NCBI RefSeq assembly: GCF_030295385.1
Contig: NZ_AP027079.1
Coordinates: forward strand, 248,001-312,000
Direction: 5' to 3'
Origin: Geothrix oryzae
Lineage (GTDB): Bacteria; Acidobacteriota; Holophagae; Holophagales; Holophagaceae
Length of the DNA stretch: 64,000 bases
The notes below the pieces were generated by a model that had not been told where the DNA came from, did not search any database, and saw only the letters and a list, made by a program, of their open reading frames with translations. A program made the position numbers and the translations under genes. Below, piece by piece: positions 42,759 through 51,089 of the stretch; position 1 is the first letter of the stretch, and each line of letters begins with the position of its first letter.

Positions 42759-42871
42759 CCCTTCCATGCGAGATGAAGCCATTCGAATGACGCCGCTTCA
42801 GAACCGGGAGTGGGCGCTGACCTTCCCTGCATCGAGAGAGCGGCGAGGGGCCGCGAGGAAAGGGGCCGATC

Positions 42872-43198
42872 ATGCACACCTCCGAAAAAACGCCTCTGCC
42901 CCCCGCGGCGATCTCATCGAGTCGAAGGGCCGATCTCGAACGGTTCGAAGCGCAGCTGGCGGAATGGACCGCTCTGATCGGCCAGTACCGGGCCGCCGCG
43001 AGACGGGCGGAGGCTCGGGTCAGGCTGGTGCTGGACCGCATCACGGATGACCTGCAGCTGCGGAGAAACGAGGCCAGCGCCCAGGTCCTGCGACTGAAAA
43101 GCGCCACCGACGCCGAGTGGGAGCCTGAGCGGGAGCGGTTGGAGCGCTCCTGGCAGGTCATCCAGTCCTCCTTCCGGAGGGCCGAGGGCCGGTTTTGA
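42872..43198 (+). CDS. Sll1863-like coiled-coil stress protein
   Basis: A 108-residue soluble, charged, all-helical protein with a long heptad pattern from about residue 20 to the end. The end reads W-x5-E-x4-W-x7-F-x3-E-x-R-F and the spacing of Leu, Arg and Ala resembles the short Sll1863-family stress proteins. Function unknown. AAGGGG precedes the ATG at six bases. It is the only gene downstream of the second sigma-54-like promoter, so it likely belongs to the PAS-activator regulon. Confidence 0.65.
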   Translation: MHTSEKTPLPPAAISSSRRADLERFEAQLAEWTALIGQYRAAARRAEARVRLVLDRITDDLQLRRNEASAQVLRLKSATDAEWEPERERLERSWQVIQSSFRRAEGRF

Positions 43199-43238
43199 GG
43201 CGGGCGCCGGCCCTGGTTGAGCACCCGAAGGCACCCTC

Positions 43239-44486
43239 TCAGCGGTGGGCGTCCTCTTGCCGGAACAACCGCCAGGCGACGCTGCCCAGCACCAGAAGGG
43301 CCAATCCGGCCACCCAGGGCATCCAGGGCCGGGCGCGCTGGTCGGCGCCGATGCGGTGGGGGATTCCCTGGTCGTCGGGCTCGCGGGGGCCCAGGGTGAG
43401 GGGCGCGGTGGCGGCCAGGATACGGACGGAGGGCAGGGCGCCGAGGCTGCCGGGGGCGGGTTTGGCCTCGCCGCCGAGGTGCAGGACATAGGTCCGGCCC
43501 GCTTCCGCCGGGAAGATCAGGGTCTGCCGCCGAACGAGGAACCGCACGCTCTGGGGCGCGGCGCCCTCGGGCAGGCTCACCGTGAGCGTCCTGGCCAGCC
43601 CCGGCGTCAGGGCGATGCGGCTGGACTTCGTGCCGAGGGCCGGAAGGTTCCACACCAGGTCCTGGCAGGCCCAGTCGCGTCTCGATTCGGGTCCGTCCCC
43701 GAGGCGGATCTCGGGATGAAGGGGGGCCGCCGGGGGCGCCAGCACGAGATCCAGGCCCACCACGCGTTCGGTGTCCGGCAGGGTCAGGCGCCAGGTGCGC
43801 GGCTGGCCGGGCTCAGGCGCGAGGGTCCCCTCGAGGGCCAGCTCGGCTTCCAGGGCCTCGGGCCGCGTCTCGGCGTAGGCCTGCACGCGGCGGATGTGCG
43901 GGGCCGTTCCCTGGGAGGCGAGGAGGGTGAGGCGGTAGCGGTGGCCATCCCAGGGAAGGTTGAGGGTGCGGCGGCTGCCGGAGGGGGACAGATCATAGAG
44001 GTGGAGCGGCGCGGCGGGATCGTAGGTGATGAAGGCGCCTCCCCGGCCCCCGTCCTCGACCCGGCGTTCCGCTTGGACCTGGGTCACCCAGGGCGCCTGG
44101 CCCTCAAGATCGAGGTCGAGCCTGAGGGTCTCCCGCTCGCCCACTTTCCACCCTTCGGGCAGCCGCAGCGAGAACTCTGCCGTGGGCTGGCCCGCGGCGT
44201 TCCTGCCGGTGAGGAGGTTTTCCATGGGCAGGGGCCGCGTGTCCCACAGGCCCTCGCGGGCCTCCAGGAAGGGGATGCTCCTGCCGGCCTCGTCGCCGAT
44301 CCAGGCACCCTTCATCTGCCGCTGGGCTTCGGCATCCAGGGAGAGCCGCGCCCAGCCGCTGCTGGGGGAAGGGGCCATGGAGCGGCGGTTCAAGGCCGCG
44401 CGATCCTCCCGGGCGCAGGCGAGGCCCAGGCTCAGGCCAAGGCCCACCAGCCGCAGGGCGGTTCGGTTCCAGGAGGCGGGGCTCAT
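43239..44486 (-). CDS. DUF3999-family exported protein
   Basis: A 415-residue protein with a signal or lipoprotein-like segment (LGLSLGLACA, Cys near 24), long beta-rich domains over most of its length, and a C-terminal membrane helix (about 390-408) with a short basic tail. This is the layout of DUF3999. It overlaps the DUF2339 gene by 4 bp, a pairing often seen for these two families. The function is unknown; an envelope or surface role is likely. Confidence 0.82.
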   Translation of the reverse strand: MSPASWNRTALRLVGLGLSLGLACAREDRAALNRRSMAPSPSSGWARLSLDAEAQRQMKGAWIGDEAGRSIPFLEAREGLWDTRPLPMENLLTGRNAAGQPTAEFSLRLPEGWKVGERETLRLDLDLEGQAPWVTQVQAERRVEDGGRGGAFITYDPAAPLHLYDLSPSGSRRTLNLPWDGHRYRLTLLASQGTAPHIRRVQAYAETRPEALEAELALEGTLAPEPGQPRTWRLTLPDTERVVGLDLVLAPPAAPLHPEIRLGDGPESRRDWACQDLVWNLPALGTKSSRIALTPGLARTLTVSLPEGAAPQSVRFLVRRQTLIFPAEAGRTYVLHLGGEAKPAPGSLGALPSVRILAATAPLTLGPREPDDQGIPHRIGADQRARPWMPWVAGLALLVLGSVAWRLFRQEDAHR

Positions 44487-46213
44487 GACGGCTCCCCGGT
44501 GCGCTTGCGGTTCGCGAGGATGGCCGCGGCCATGCCGATGCCGCCCACGCCCAGGAAGGCGAGGGCGCGCAGCGGGGTATCGGCGTGGTCGAGGTCCGAG
44601 GCGATGAGCTTGAGGCTGGCGAGGCCCATCCAGGCATAGCCGGCGATCATCAGCGCGCGCCGGGCCTCGTCGCGGTGGCCCAGGCTGCGCATCCACTGCC
44701 AGGCGCCGGAAAGGGCCCACACCAGCGTCATGGTGATGGAGGCGGCGCGGGAGGGCCCCCAGCCCAGGGCCGTGGGCGTCTGCAGGTGCTGGACGAGCCG
44801 GGCGGCCTCGAAGGCCAGGGTCACATTGGCGGTCACTTCCAGGGCCAGGAACGAGATCAGGCCCAAGGGGCCGCCGCGCCGGGTGAGCAGCCACCAGGCC
44901 GCCGAGGCGAGGGCGCCCTCCGCGAAGGCGGGATTGAGGAAGGGCGTCATGGCGCGGGTGTGGAACAGGAAGCCATCGAGGCCGTGGAAGGCCCACCGCA
45001 GCGTGGTCAGCAGCGCCAGGGCCGCCGCCAGCCAGCGCAGGGCAGTGGCCTCCTCGGCGTAGTCGCCCTCCTCGGCCTTCAGGGAGGCCCAGGCCAGGCC
45101 CAGGGCGAAGGTGCCCCAGAGCGGTCCGACCCAGCGCCAGGCCAGGGCCACGGGCACGGCCAGGGCCAGGTGTCCGGCGGCGAGGGCCAGCAGGCCCCAG
45201 TCCGCCCGGCGGCTTTCCATGCGGGCTCGCAGCGGCTGCACCAGGGCGAGGTTCAGCGCGGCCACGGCAAGCACGGGCAGGGCGAAGGTCTCGGGTGCAA
45301 GCCCCAGGCGCTTCCACAGCAGCCAGGCATAGGAGGTGGCCAGCATCGAGGCCACGAGCCAGAGTGCGGTCGGCGTACCGGGCTTTTCCTCGCGGCCCGG
45401 GAGCCAGGCCCAGAGGCCCGCGAGGACCAGGTGGAGGCCCAGTAGCAGGGCGAGGGAGGTCGCATCCGCCTTCTGCACCTCGGCACAGGCGGGCAGGAGC
45501 AGGAGCCAGACGCCGAGGAGGGCCGTCCAGCGGGTCCCATGCCACGAGGCGCCGGTGCGGGAGAGGTAGGGCACGGCCAGAGACGCGGCCATGAGCACGG
45601 CGAGATACGCGGCCAGGGCCACTTCGTGGTGACCGCCCTGGCTGAAGACCAGGGGCGCCGCCAGGCCGGAGGCCAGCGCCACGGTGAGTGCGCCGCCGCT
45701 GGCGCTCCGGGCGGCGAGTCCGCCCGCGAGCAGCGTGACGAGGGCCGCGGCCGCGAGGCCCAGGGGCGCGGCGTAGAAGTGGTATTCCATGGCCCCGGCC
45801 CGGAAGGTGAACTGCAGGGTGCCCAGGCCCGCCAGCAGCAGGGCCACGCCCAGGCGGCGGCTGTCACCCAGGATCAGTTTCGCGGCCAGGGCGGAGATGG
45901 CGCCGCCCGCCAGGAGACCCAGGATGAAGCGAAGCTCCGCTCCCACCCAGCCTTGCTGGATGGCCCAGCGGAAGAAGAAGATCGCCCCGAAGAGGAAGAT
46001 GGCCGCCCCGATGCCCGCGATCCAGACCACCGGGGACAGTTCCTTCCGGGGTGCGGCGGGGCGAGGCGCGGCCGGGGCGGTCGGTCGTGCAGGCGTCGGC
46101 GCGGCCGGCGCCTGCTGTCGCTGGAGGAGCCAGGCCACCTGGGCCTCCAGGCGGGCCACCCGCTCGGCAAGCTCCTGCGAACCGGCGTGATCCTTCGAGG
46201 CGTCGGGATCCAT
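44483..46213 (-). CDS. DUF2339-family polytopic membrane protein
   Basis: A 576-residue protein with a short cytoplasmic coiled coil (ELAERVARLEAQVAWLLQRQ, about 14-35), a Pro/Ala-rich stretch and about 14-16 membrane helices. This is the DUF2339 pattern. It is first of a two-gene operon with the DUF3999 gene. No catalytic motif is evident and no function is known. Confidence 0.85.
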   Translation of the reverse strand: MDPDASKDHAGSQELAERVARLEAQVAWLLQRQQAPAAPTPARPTAPAAPRPAAPRKELSPVVWIAGIGAAIFLFGAIFFFRWAIQQGWVGAELRFILGLLAGGAISALAAKLILGDSRRLGVALLLAGLGTLQFTFRAGAMEYHFYAAPLGLAAAALVTLLAGGLAARSASGGALTVALASGLAAPLVFSQGGHHEVALAAYLAVLMAASLAVPYLSRTGASWHGTRWTALLGVWLLLLPACAEVQKADATSLALLLGLHLVLAGLWAWLPGREEKPGTPTALWLVASMLATSYAWLLWKRLGLAPETFALPVLAVAALNLALVQPLRARMESRRADWGLLALAAGHLALAVPVALAWRWVGPLWGTFALGLAWASLKAEEGDYAEEATALRWLAAALALLTTLRWAFHGLDGFLFHTRAMTPFLNPAFAEGALASAAWWLLTRRGGPLGLISFLALEVTANVTLAFEAARLVQHLQTPTALGWGPSRAASITMTLVWALSGAWQWMRSLGHRDEARRALMIAGYAWMGLASLKLIASDLDHADTPLRALAFLGVGGIGMAAAILANRKRTGEPS

Positions 46214-46284
46214 GATGTCTCCATACGGAAGCGTATGGAATCATGGAGCCGGAGGCCGAACCCTGTCAAGCGGCCCTGAGGGAA

Positions 46285-47742
46285 TTACCCGACGACCCGA
46301 TTCCGGCCTTCGGCCTTGGCCTGGTAGAGGTTCTTGTCGGCCCGGGACAGCATCCGCTCCACGGTGTCCTCGGGCCCTTCCCAGCTGGTGAGGCCGATGC
46401 TCAGGGTGACGCGGTCCGAGGCCGGCAGGCCCGGGATGGGCTCGAGGGCCACCTGCTCCCGGAGCCGGTTCGCCAGCGCGCGGACGCCGTCCAGGTCCGT
46501 CTGGGGGCCGTAGGCGAGGAACTCCTCGCCGCCGATCCGCCCGAGCTGGTCCACCTTCCGTAGCCCGAACGACATGCGCTGGGCCATGACGCTGAGCACC
46601 TGGTCGCCGGCGGCGTGGCCGAAGCGGTCGTTCACGGATTTGAAGTGGTCGAGGTCGATGAGCATCAGCGCCAGGTTCTGCCCGAAGCGGCCGCACTGGT
46701 CGACTTCCATGTCGAGCATGTCGAGGATGTGGCGCCGGTTGTACAGGCCCGTGAGGGGATCGCGGATGGCCTGGTGGTACAGGCGCAGGCGGGAATCCTC
46801 CAGGCTGAGCAGGCGGCCCAGTTCCTCGGCGGCGATCTCGAAGAGCCGCTCGTAGTCTTCGGCGGCCCGGCGCTCCGTGAGGAAGCCCAGGGCGCTCACC
46901 GCAGGATGTCCGGGCGTGACGGCCGGCAGCACGCGGAGGACCGGGTCCCGCAGGCTGCGGCGGCGTTCCTCGTCGTCGGCCACCGGGTGCCAGTGGCACT
47001 CCCCGTTGGTGTCGGCCAGGGTGTGTTGCCGGATGGCCTTCTCGAGGTCGCGGCGGTCCTCCTCGCTGGCGGAGGAACCGTGGACGCCGTAGCACCAGGT
47101 CCCATCCTCGCCGAGGTAGGCCACCAGGAGGGCCCCGGGCAGCACGAGCTCCTGGAGGATCTCGATGAAGCCCCGGATCAGCCGGAGGGTGTCGTGCTCG
47201 GCGGTGTAGAGCCGGGCGATGGAGTCGCGCAGGGCCGTTTCCACCAGGCGCTGCTCCAGGGCCTGGGCCAGGCGGCGCTGGATGGCGTCCACGCCGAAGT
47301 TCTCCTGGGCGAGGCGGGGCACCGTATGGGCGGCACGGGGCCGTTCCGACTGCTCCACCAGGGCGGCGGCGGCCTCCACCACATGATCCAGGTCCCGCCC
47401 CTTCACCAGGAACCGGTCCGCGCCGCAGGTCTTGGCCCAGAAGCGGGCCAGCCCGGCCCCCTGGGCCGTGAGCAGGAGCACCGGCAGGTGGCGGGTGGCG
47501 CGGTCGTCCTTCAGCAGGCGGCAGAGCTGGTAGCCGTCGAGCAGGGGCATGACGCAGTCGCTGACCACCACATCCGGGGACTCGGTGGCCAGGATGATGA
47601 GGGCCTCCGCCCCGTTCTTGGCTTCCAGCGTGGTGTGCCCATGGCGTTGGAAGAGGTGGCGCAGCAGGCTCAACTGGATGGGATTGTCATCCACCAGGAG
47701 GACCTGGAGCGCCTTGGAATCCTTCGGAAGGGCAGTCGTCAT
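46285..47742 (-). CDS. Response-regulator diguanylate cyclase
   Basis: A 485-residue cytoplasmic signalling protein. The receiver domain (about 13-130) has the phospho-acceptor Asp in VVVSDCVMPLLDGYQ and the Lys in FLVKGRD. A middle region with coiled-coil and GAF-like character runs to about 310, and the C-terminal GGDEF domain has GGEEF at about 432. An RxxD inhibitory site (RKVD) is five residues before GGEEF, so c-di-GMP feedback is expected. ATG 47742 is preceded by GGAA. Its partner kinase is not adjacent. It is divergent from rqcH. Confidence 0.93.
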   Translation of the reverse strand: MTTALPKDSKALQVLLVDDNPIQLSLLRHLFQRHGHTTLEAKNGAEALIILATESPDVVVSDCVMPLLDGYQLCRLLKDDRATRHLPVLLLTAQGAGLARFWAKTCGADRFLVKGRDLDHVVEAAAALVEQSERPRAAHTVPRLAQENFGVDAIQRRLAQALEQRLVETALRDSIARLYTAEHDTLRLIRGFIEILQELVLPGALLVAYLGEDGTWCYGVHGSSASEEDRRDLEKAIRQHTLADTNGECHWHPVADDEERRRSLRDPVLRVLPAVTPGHPAVSALGFLTERRAAEDYERLFEIAAEELGRLLSLEDSRLRLYHQAIRDPLTGLYNRRHILDMLDMEVDQCGRFGQNLALMLIDLDHFKSVNDRFGHAAGDQVLSVMAQRMSFGLRKVDQLGRIGGEEFLAYGPQTDLDGVRALANRLREQVALEPIPGLPASDRVTLSIGLTSWEGPEDTVERMLSRADKNLYQAKAEGRNRVVG

Positions 47743-47880
47743 AGCTTCCAGTATCGATGATTTCCGGAAAGAGCATGAACCCTGGCGCCGACGAGGGCTG
47801 GCCGGACCGTGGGATGCTGAGGTTGGAGGGTGTCCCATCATGGCGGGCGCAGGCGGAAAGCGACAGAGGAGGGGGGGCCG

Positions 47881-49347
47881 GTGGACGCGCCTCTGATCCT
47901 GGCCCTGGGCCGCGCCTGGCTGCGTGAGAGGGGCGAGGTCCCCGTGGAGGCCGTGTGGGCGTCGAACCGGGCGCTGGGGCTGCGCTGGGCCGGCCGGAAG
48001 GGGGCGGAAGGCTGGGTGCTGCTGCTCCAGCCGAAACCGGAACTCTGGCTCCTGGATACCGCCCACCCGGCCTGGGTGCGCCTCCAGGCCGAGGCCATCC
48101 GGGACAGTGGCAAGCTCTGGGGGCCCTGGTTCCAGGGGGCCCGGCTGAGGGCTGTGGAGGGGGATCCGCGCGAACGCTGGATGGGGCTCTCCTTCCAGCG
48201 GCGGGCGATCACCGGGCGGCTGGAGACGCTGCGCCTGGCCTATCAGGCCATCCCGGGCCGCGCCGGCATCCGCGTGGATGGCCAGGATGTGCAGGTCCCC
48301 CGGCTGGGCCTGGGCTCCCCCTTTCCCCTCGCGGCTCCCGAACCCGCCGGGGAGGATCCGCCCCCTCTCCGCCGCTGGCGGGAACGCTGGGGCGCGGACT
48401 TCGACCGGGCGCTGTCGGGGGAGATTCCCGAGGTCATGGAAGGCGAGGGCGGGCTGCTCGCGCGGCACCGGGTCTGGTCCGAGGCCCGGGCCGAGGCGCT
48501 GATCCTGGGGCCCGCCAAGGCGGCCGTGGAGCGGACACGCCAGGCCGAGGCGGCGCGCCTGGAACGCCTGGGCCTGGCCTTGGCCCGGGATCGGGCGCGC
48601 CACCAGGCGAGCCTGCCGCTGAAGCGCCAGGCCCAGCAGATCTCCGCCGAGCTCTACCGGCTCAAGGGGGTCACCCGGGAGGCGGTGCTGCTGGACGGCA
48701 CGCGGATCCCGCTGCCAGAGGGTGCCCAGGCCGAGGATGCGGCCCAGGTCTGGTTCGCGGCCGCCAAGAAGGCCGAGCGGGGCCTGGCCCGGCTGAACGA
48801 GCTGGAAGCGGAGCTCGTGCGGGAGCGGGCGGCCTGGGCGAAACGGGCGGAACGGGAGGCCGGGGGTCTTGCACCGGAACCGCCCTCCGCGAGACAACCA
48901 AAGGGCATGGGCACCGCCAAAGGCGGCGGCCTGGCGAAAGCGAAGGGGACGAAGCGGATGCAGGCGGAGAACAAGCGCAAGGACGGCAAGGGCGCGGCCT
49001 TCCGCAGCGTCATGGTGGACGGGTTCGAGGTGTTCATCGGCAAGGGCGATGCCGAGAACGATCAGCTCACCTTCAAGGTGGCCGACAACGCCGACTTCTG
49101 GCTGCATGTGGCCAGCGTGCCCGGCAGCCATGTCGTCATCCGGAACCCCGACAAGCTGAGCGAGCTGCCGAGGACCGTGATCGAACGCGCCGCGGAGCTG
49201 GCGGCCTACCACAGCAAGGCGCGGGAGGGCGGCAAGGTGGAGGTCCACCTCGCCCGCATCGCCGACATCAGCAAGCCCCGCGGCTACGCACCCGGGAAGG
49301 TGATCCTCAAGAAGTGGACGGGCATCCGCGTCTATCCCAAGCCGTAA
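47881..49347 (+). CDS. rqcH: RqcH/NFACT-family ribosome quality-control protein
   Basis: Binds stalled large ribosomal subunits and adds C-terminal Ala tails. It has 488 residues: an N-terminal NFACT-N-like domain with many Trp, a long coiled-coil middle (about 215-320), then a basic Gly/Lys linker and the NFACT-R RNA-binding domain (VMVDGFEVFIGKGDAENDQL... DFWLHVASVPGSHVVIRN, about 380-425). GTG 47881 follows a G-rich Shine-Dalgarno. The N-terminal domain is shorter and more diverged than in RqcH of Firmicutes. The DNA after its stop repeats its 3' end in decayed form. Confidence 0.85.
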   Translation: MDAPLILALGRAWLRERGEVPVEAVWASNRALGLRWAGRKGAEGWVLLLQPKPELWLLDTAHPAWVRLQAEAIRDSGKLWGPWFQGARLRAVEGDPRERWMGLSFQRRAITGRLETLRLAYQAIPGRAGIRVDGQDVQVPRLGLGSPFPLAAPEPAGEDPPPLRRWRERWGADFDRALSGEIPEVMEGEGGLLARHRVWSEARAEALILGPAKAAVERTRQAEAARLERLGLALARDRARHQASLPLKRQAQQISAELYRLKGVTREAVLLDGTRIPLPEGAQAEDAAQVWFAAAKKAERGLARLNELEAELVRERAAWAKRAEREAGGLAPEPPSARQPKGMGTAKGGGLAKAKGTKRMQAENKRKDGKGAAFRSVMVDGFEVFIGKGDAENDQLTFKVADNADFWLHVASVPGSHVVIRNPDKLSELPRTVIERAAELAAYHSKAREGGKVEVHLARIADISKPRGYAPGKVILKKWTGIRVYPKP

Positions 49348-49410
49348 CCCGAACCGAAGCCGCGCGGGCCGGGTGGGAGCGGGGTCTCGCGTATCGTCAC
49401 AGGCGATGCC

Positions 49411-49450
49411 GAGAGGAAGTGGACAGGTATCCGTCTACCCCAAGCCATAG
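49411..49450 (+). repeat. Decayed copy of the 3' end of rqcH
   Basis: Closely matches 49308-49347 (AAGTGGAC, then ATCCG, TCTA and CCCAAGCC, ending in a stop codon), with substitutions and a small deletion. It is probably a non-coding duplication remnant. Confidence 0.75.
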
Positions 49451-49467
49451 CTGGATCCTGCCCGGTG

Positions 49468-49992
49468 CTATTCCACCTTCACGGCGAAGGGCTTCATGCC
49501 GGCTTTCGTGAGCTTGGCGGCGGCCTTGTCCATGGCGGCGCGGTCGGCGGGTTTCGCCAGGCGCACCTTCACCTGGCCCTTGTCCTTCAGGGTGGTGGTG
49601 GCGAAGCCCGCGGCCTTGGCTTTGTCGGCCACCCGCTTGGCCTCCGCCGGGTCGGCGGTGGCCACCAGCTGGAGCGTCCAGACGCCTCCCGCCTCGGCGG
49701 GCTTCGTCTCAGGGTTCGGTTCGTCCCGGAGGGGAGCGGTGGCATCGACCTTCGGTGTGGGTACCAGCTTGTCGGGGCCGTCGCCCTCGAAGATCTTGAG
49801 CTGGTCCACCAGCGGTTCGGGCAGGTCCTTCAATTCCTCCTCGACGCCTTTCTGGAGGGGGCGGCGCAAGGCCGCGCTCTGCTTGCCCACCTGCACGCCC
49901 AGGACGAAGGCGAGGGTCAGCAGGCCCACGCCCACGCCGGCCACCCAGAGGATGGACTGGCTGCCGATGCTGATCTGATCGCGGGTCGTCAT
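49468..49992 (-). CDS. SPOR-domain inner-membrane protein
   Basis: A 174-residue protein with a short cytoplasmic N-terminus, one membrane helix (about 14-34), a Pro/Glu-rich linker and a C-terminal SPOR domain (about 100-174, WTLQLVATADPAEAKRVADKAKAAGF). SPOR domains bind denuded peptidoglycan at the septum. Its start overlaps the stop of the ketosynthase-like gene (ATGA), which ties it to the fatty-acid-like cassette, perhaps only by transcription. Confidence 0.9.
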   Translation of the reverse strand: MTTRDQISIGSQSILWVAGVGVGLLTLAFVLGVQVGKQSAALRRPLQKGVEEELKDLPEPLVDQLKIFEGDGPDKLVPTPKVDATAPLRDEPNPETKPAEAGGVWTLQLVATADPAEAKRVADKAKAAGFATTTLKDKGQVKVRLAKPADRAAMDKAAAKLTKAGMKPFAVKVE

Positions 49993-51089
49993 GGCCGATC
50001 CAGCCTAACGCCTTCGAGGAGCGCCGCGAACTGGGCCCCGGAACTGGCGGGGGCGGTGACGAGCACCTGCTCCGCGGGCTCCAGGAGGGCGGCGGCCAGC
50101 AGCTGACCGCCCGACCCGCCGAACTCGCCCCAGAGCACCTTGGGATGGAGGGTAGCGGGCCACCGGGGGTGTGCCCCGGCCAGCCGCGACTCCAGGGCGT
50201 CGAGGCGCCGCAGGCCGTTGCTGCCGCCGATCCGCCGGGCCACGGCGCGGTCGCCCAGGGCCAGGGCCGCCCGGGCCAGGGCCTCGGCCCGCTCCTCTTC
50301 CCCGTCTCCGGGGGTGGACCGGCAGGCCAGCCCGCGCAGGGTCCCCCGGGGGCGGGCGCCCCGGGCCTCCGCGCGGGATCGGGTCTCGAGCAGGAAGGCC
50401 TGTGCCCCCTCGCCCGGCAGGAAGCCCTGGTTGGAGCCCGGAACGGGATCTCCATGGCGGTTCAGCAGCCGGGCGCCCCGGCAGATGTCGAGGAGCAGAG
50501 GGAAGAGGCCATCCGTGCCGAGGACCAGCGCGGCGTCGGCGAGCCCGGTGCGGAGCCAGCGGCCCGCCTGTTCCAGGGCCGTGAACGCGGCGTTCTCCCG
50601 GTCCACGAAGGTGGCGCTGGGGCCCTTCAATCCGAAGGCGAGGGCCAGGTGGCCGCTGGCGGCGTTGGCGACGCAGTTGGGAAAGACCATGGGCGAGGCG
50701 CCCTCAGGCCCCCGCTGGAGGTAGGGCCGCATGAAGGCCTCGCTGGCCTCGCTGCCGCCCGTGAGGGTGCCCACGGCCACGGCGATGCGCTCACCCCCAC
50801 CCCCCGTGTCCGCCTTCGGATCGAGTCCCGCGTCCAGGAAGGCCTGGTGGGCGGCCACCCAGGCGAAGCGCGAGGCCCGGTCCAGGCGCCGCAGCTGCAT
50901 GGGCGGGATGATGCCCGTGGGGTTGAAGGCGGTACAGGCCGCGCCGCGCCCCTGGCCCAGGGCCTCCGGCAGGTCCGCGAAGCAGGGCTCGCCCGAGGCC
51001 AGGCTGGCGCGGGCCGGGCCGAGGCCATCCCCGCAGGGCAGGACCAATCCCAAGCCGGTGATGACGAGGTCGGTCCGAGCGGAACTCAA
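49989..51089 (-). CDS. Ketosynthase-like protein lacking the active-site Cys (chain-length-factor type)
   Basis: A 366-residue thiolase-fold protein related to FabF. The nucleophile position is Glu165 (VDRENAAF) in place of Cys. The later His-containing loops are also degraded. Type II chain-length factors carry Gln at that position, so this is likely the non-catalytic partner of the adjacent ketosynthase. TTG 51089 overlaps the ketosynthase stop (TTGA) and is preceded by GGGAGGG. It ends overlapping the SPOR gene. Confidence 0.82.
   Translation of the reverse strand: MSSARTDLVITGLGLVLPCGDGLGPARASLASGEPCFADLPEALGQGRGAACTAFNPTGIIPPMQLRRLDRASRFAWVAAHQAFLDAGLDPKADTGGGGERIAVAVGTLTGGSEASEAFMRPYLQRGPEGASPMVFPNCVANAASGHLALAFGLKGPSATFVDRENAAFTALEQAGRWLRTGLADAALVLGTDGLFPLLLDICRGARLLNRHGDPVPGSNQGFLPGEGAQAFLLETRSRAEARGARPRGTLRGLACRSTPGDGEEERAEALARAALALGDRAVARRIGGSNGLRRLDALESRLAGAHPRWPATLHPKVLWGEFGGSGGQLLAAALLEPAEQVLVTAPASSGAQFAALLEGVRLDRP

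Noticed and set aside
42637-43050. 137-codon frame overlapping the Sll1863-like gene
   Set aside because: It crosses the presumed promoter region, lacks a ribosome-binding site and gives an Arg/Gly-rich noise product; the 42872 frame has a good site and coherent heptads.
47743-49248. Upstream continuation of the diguanylate cyclase frame on the minus strand
   Set aside because: It lies opposite rqcH and precedes the natural receiver-domain start at 47742; its sequence is typical antisense noise.
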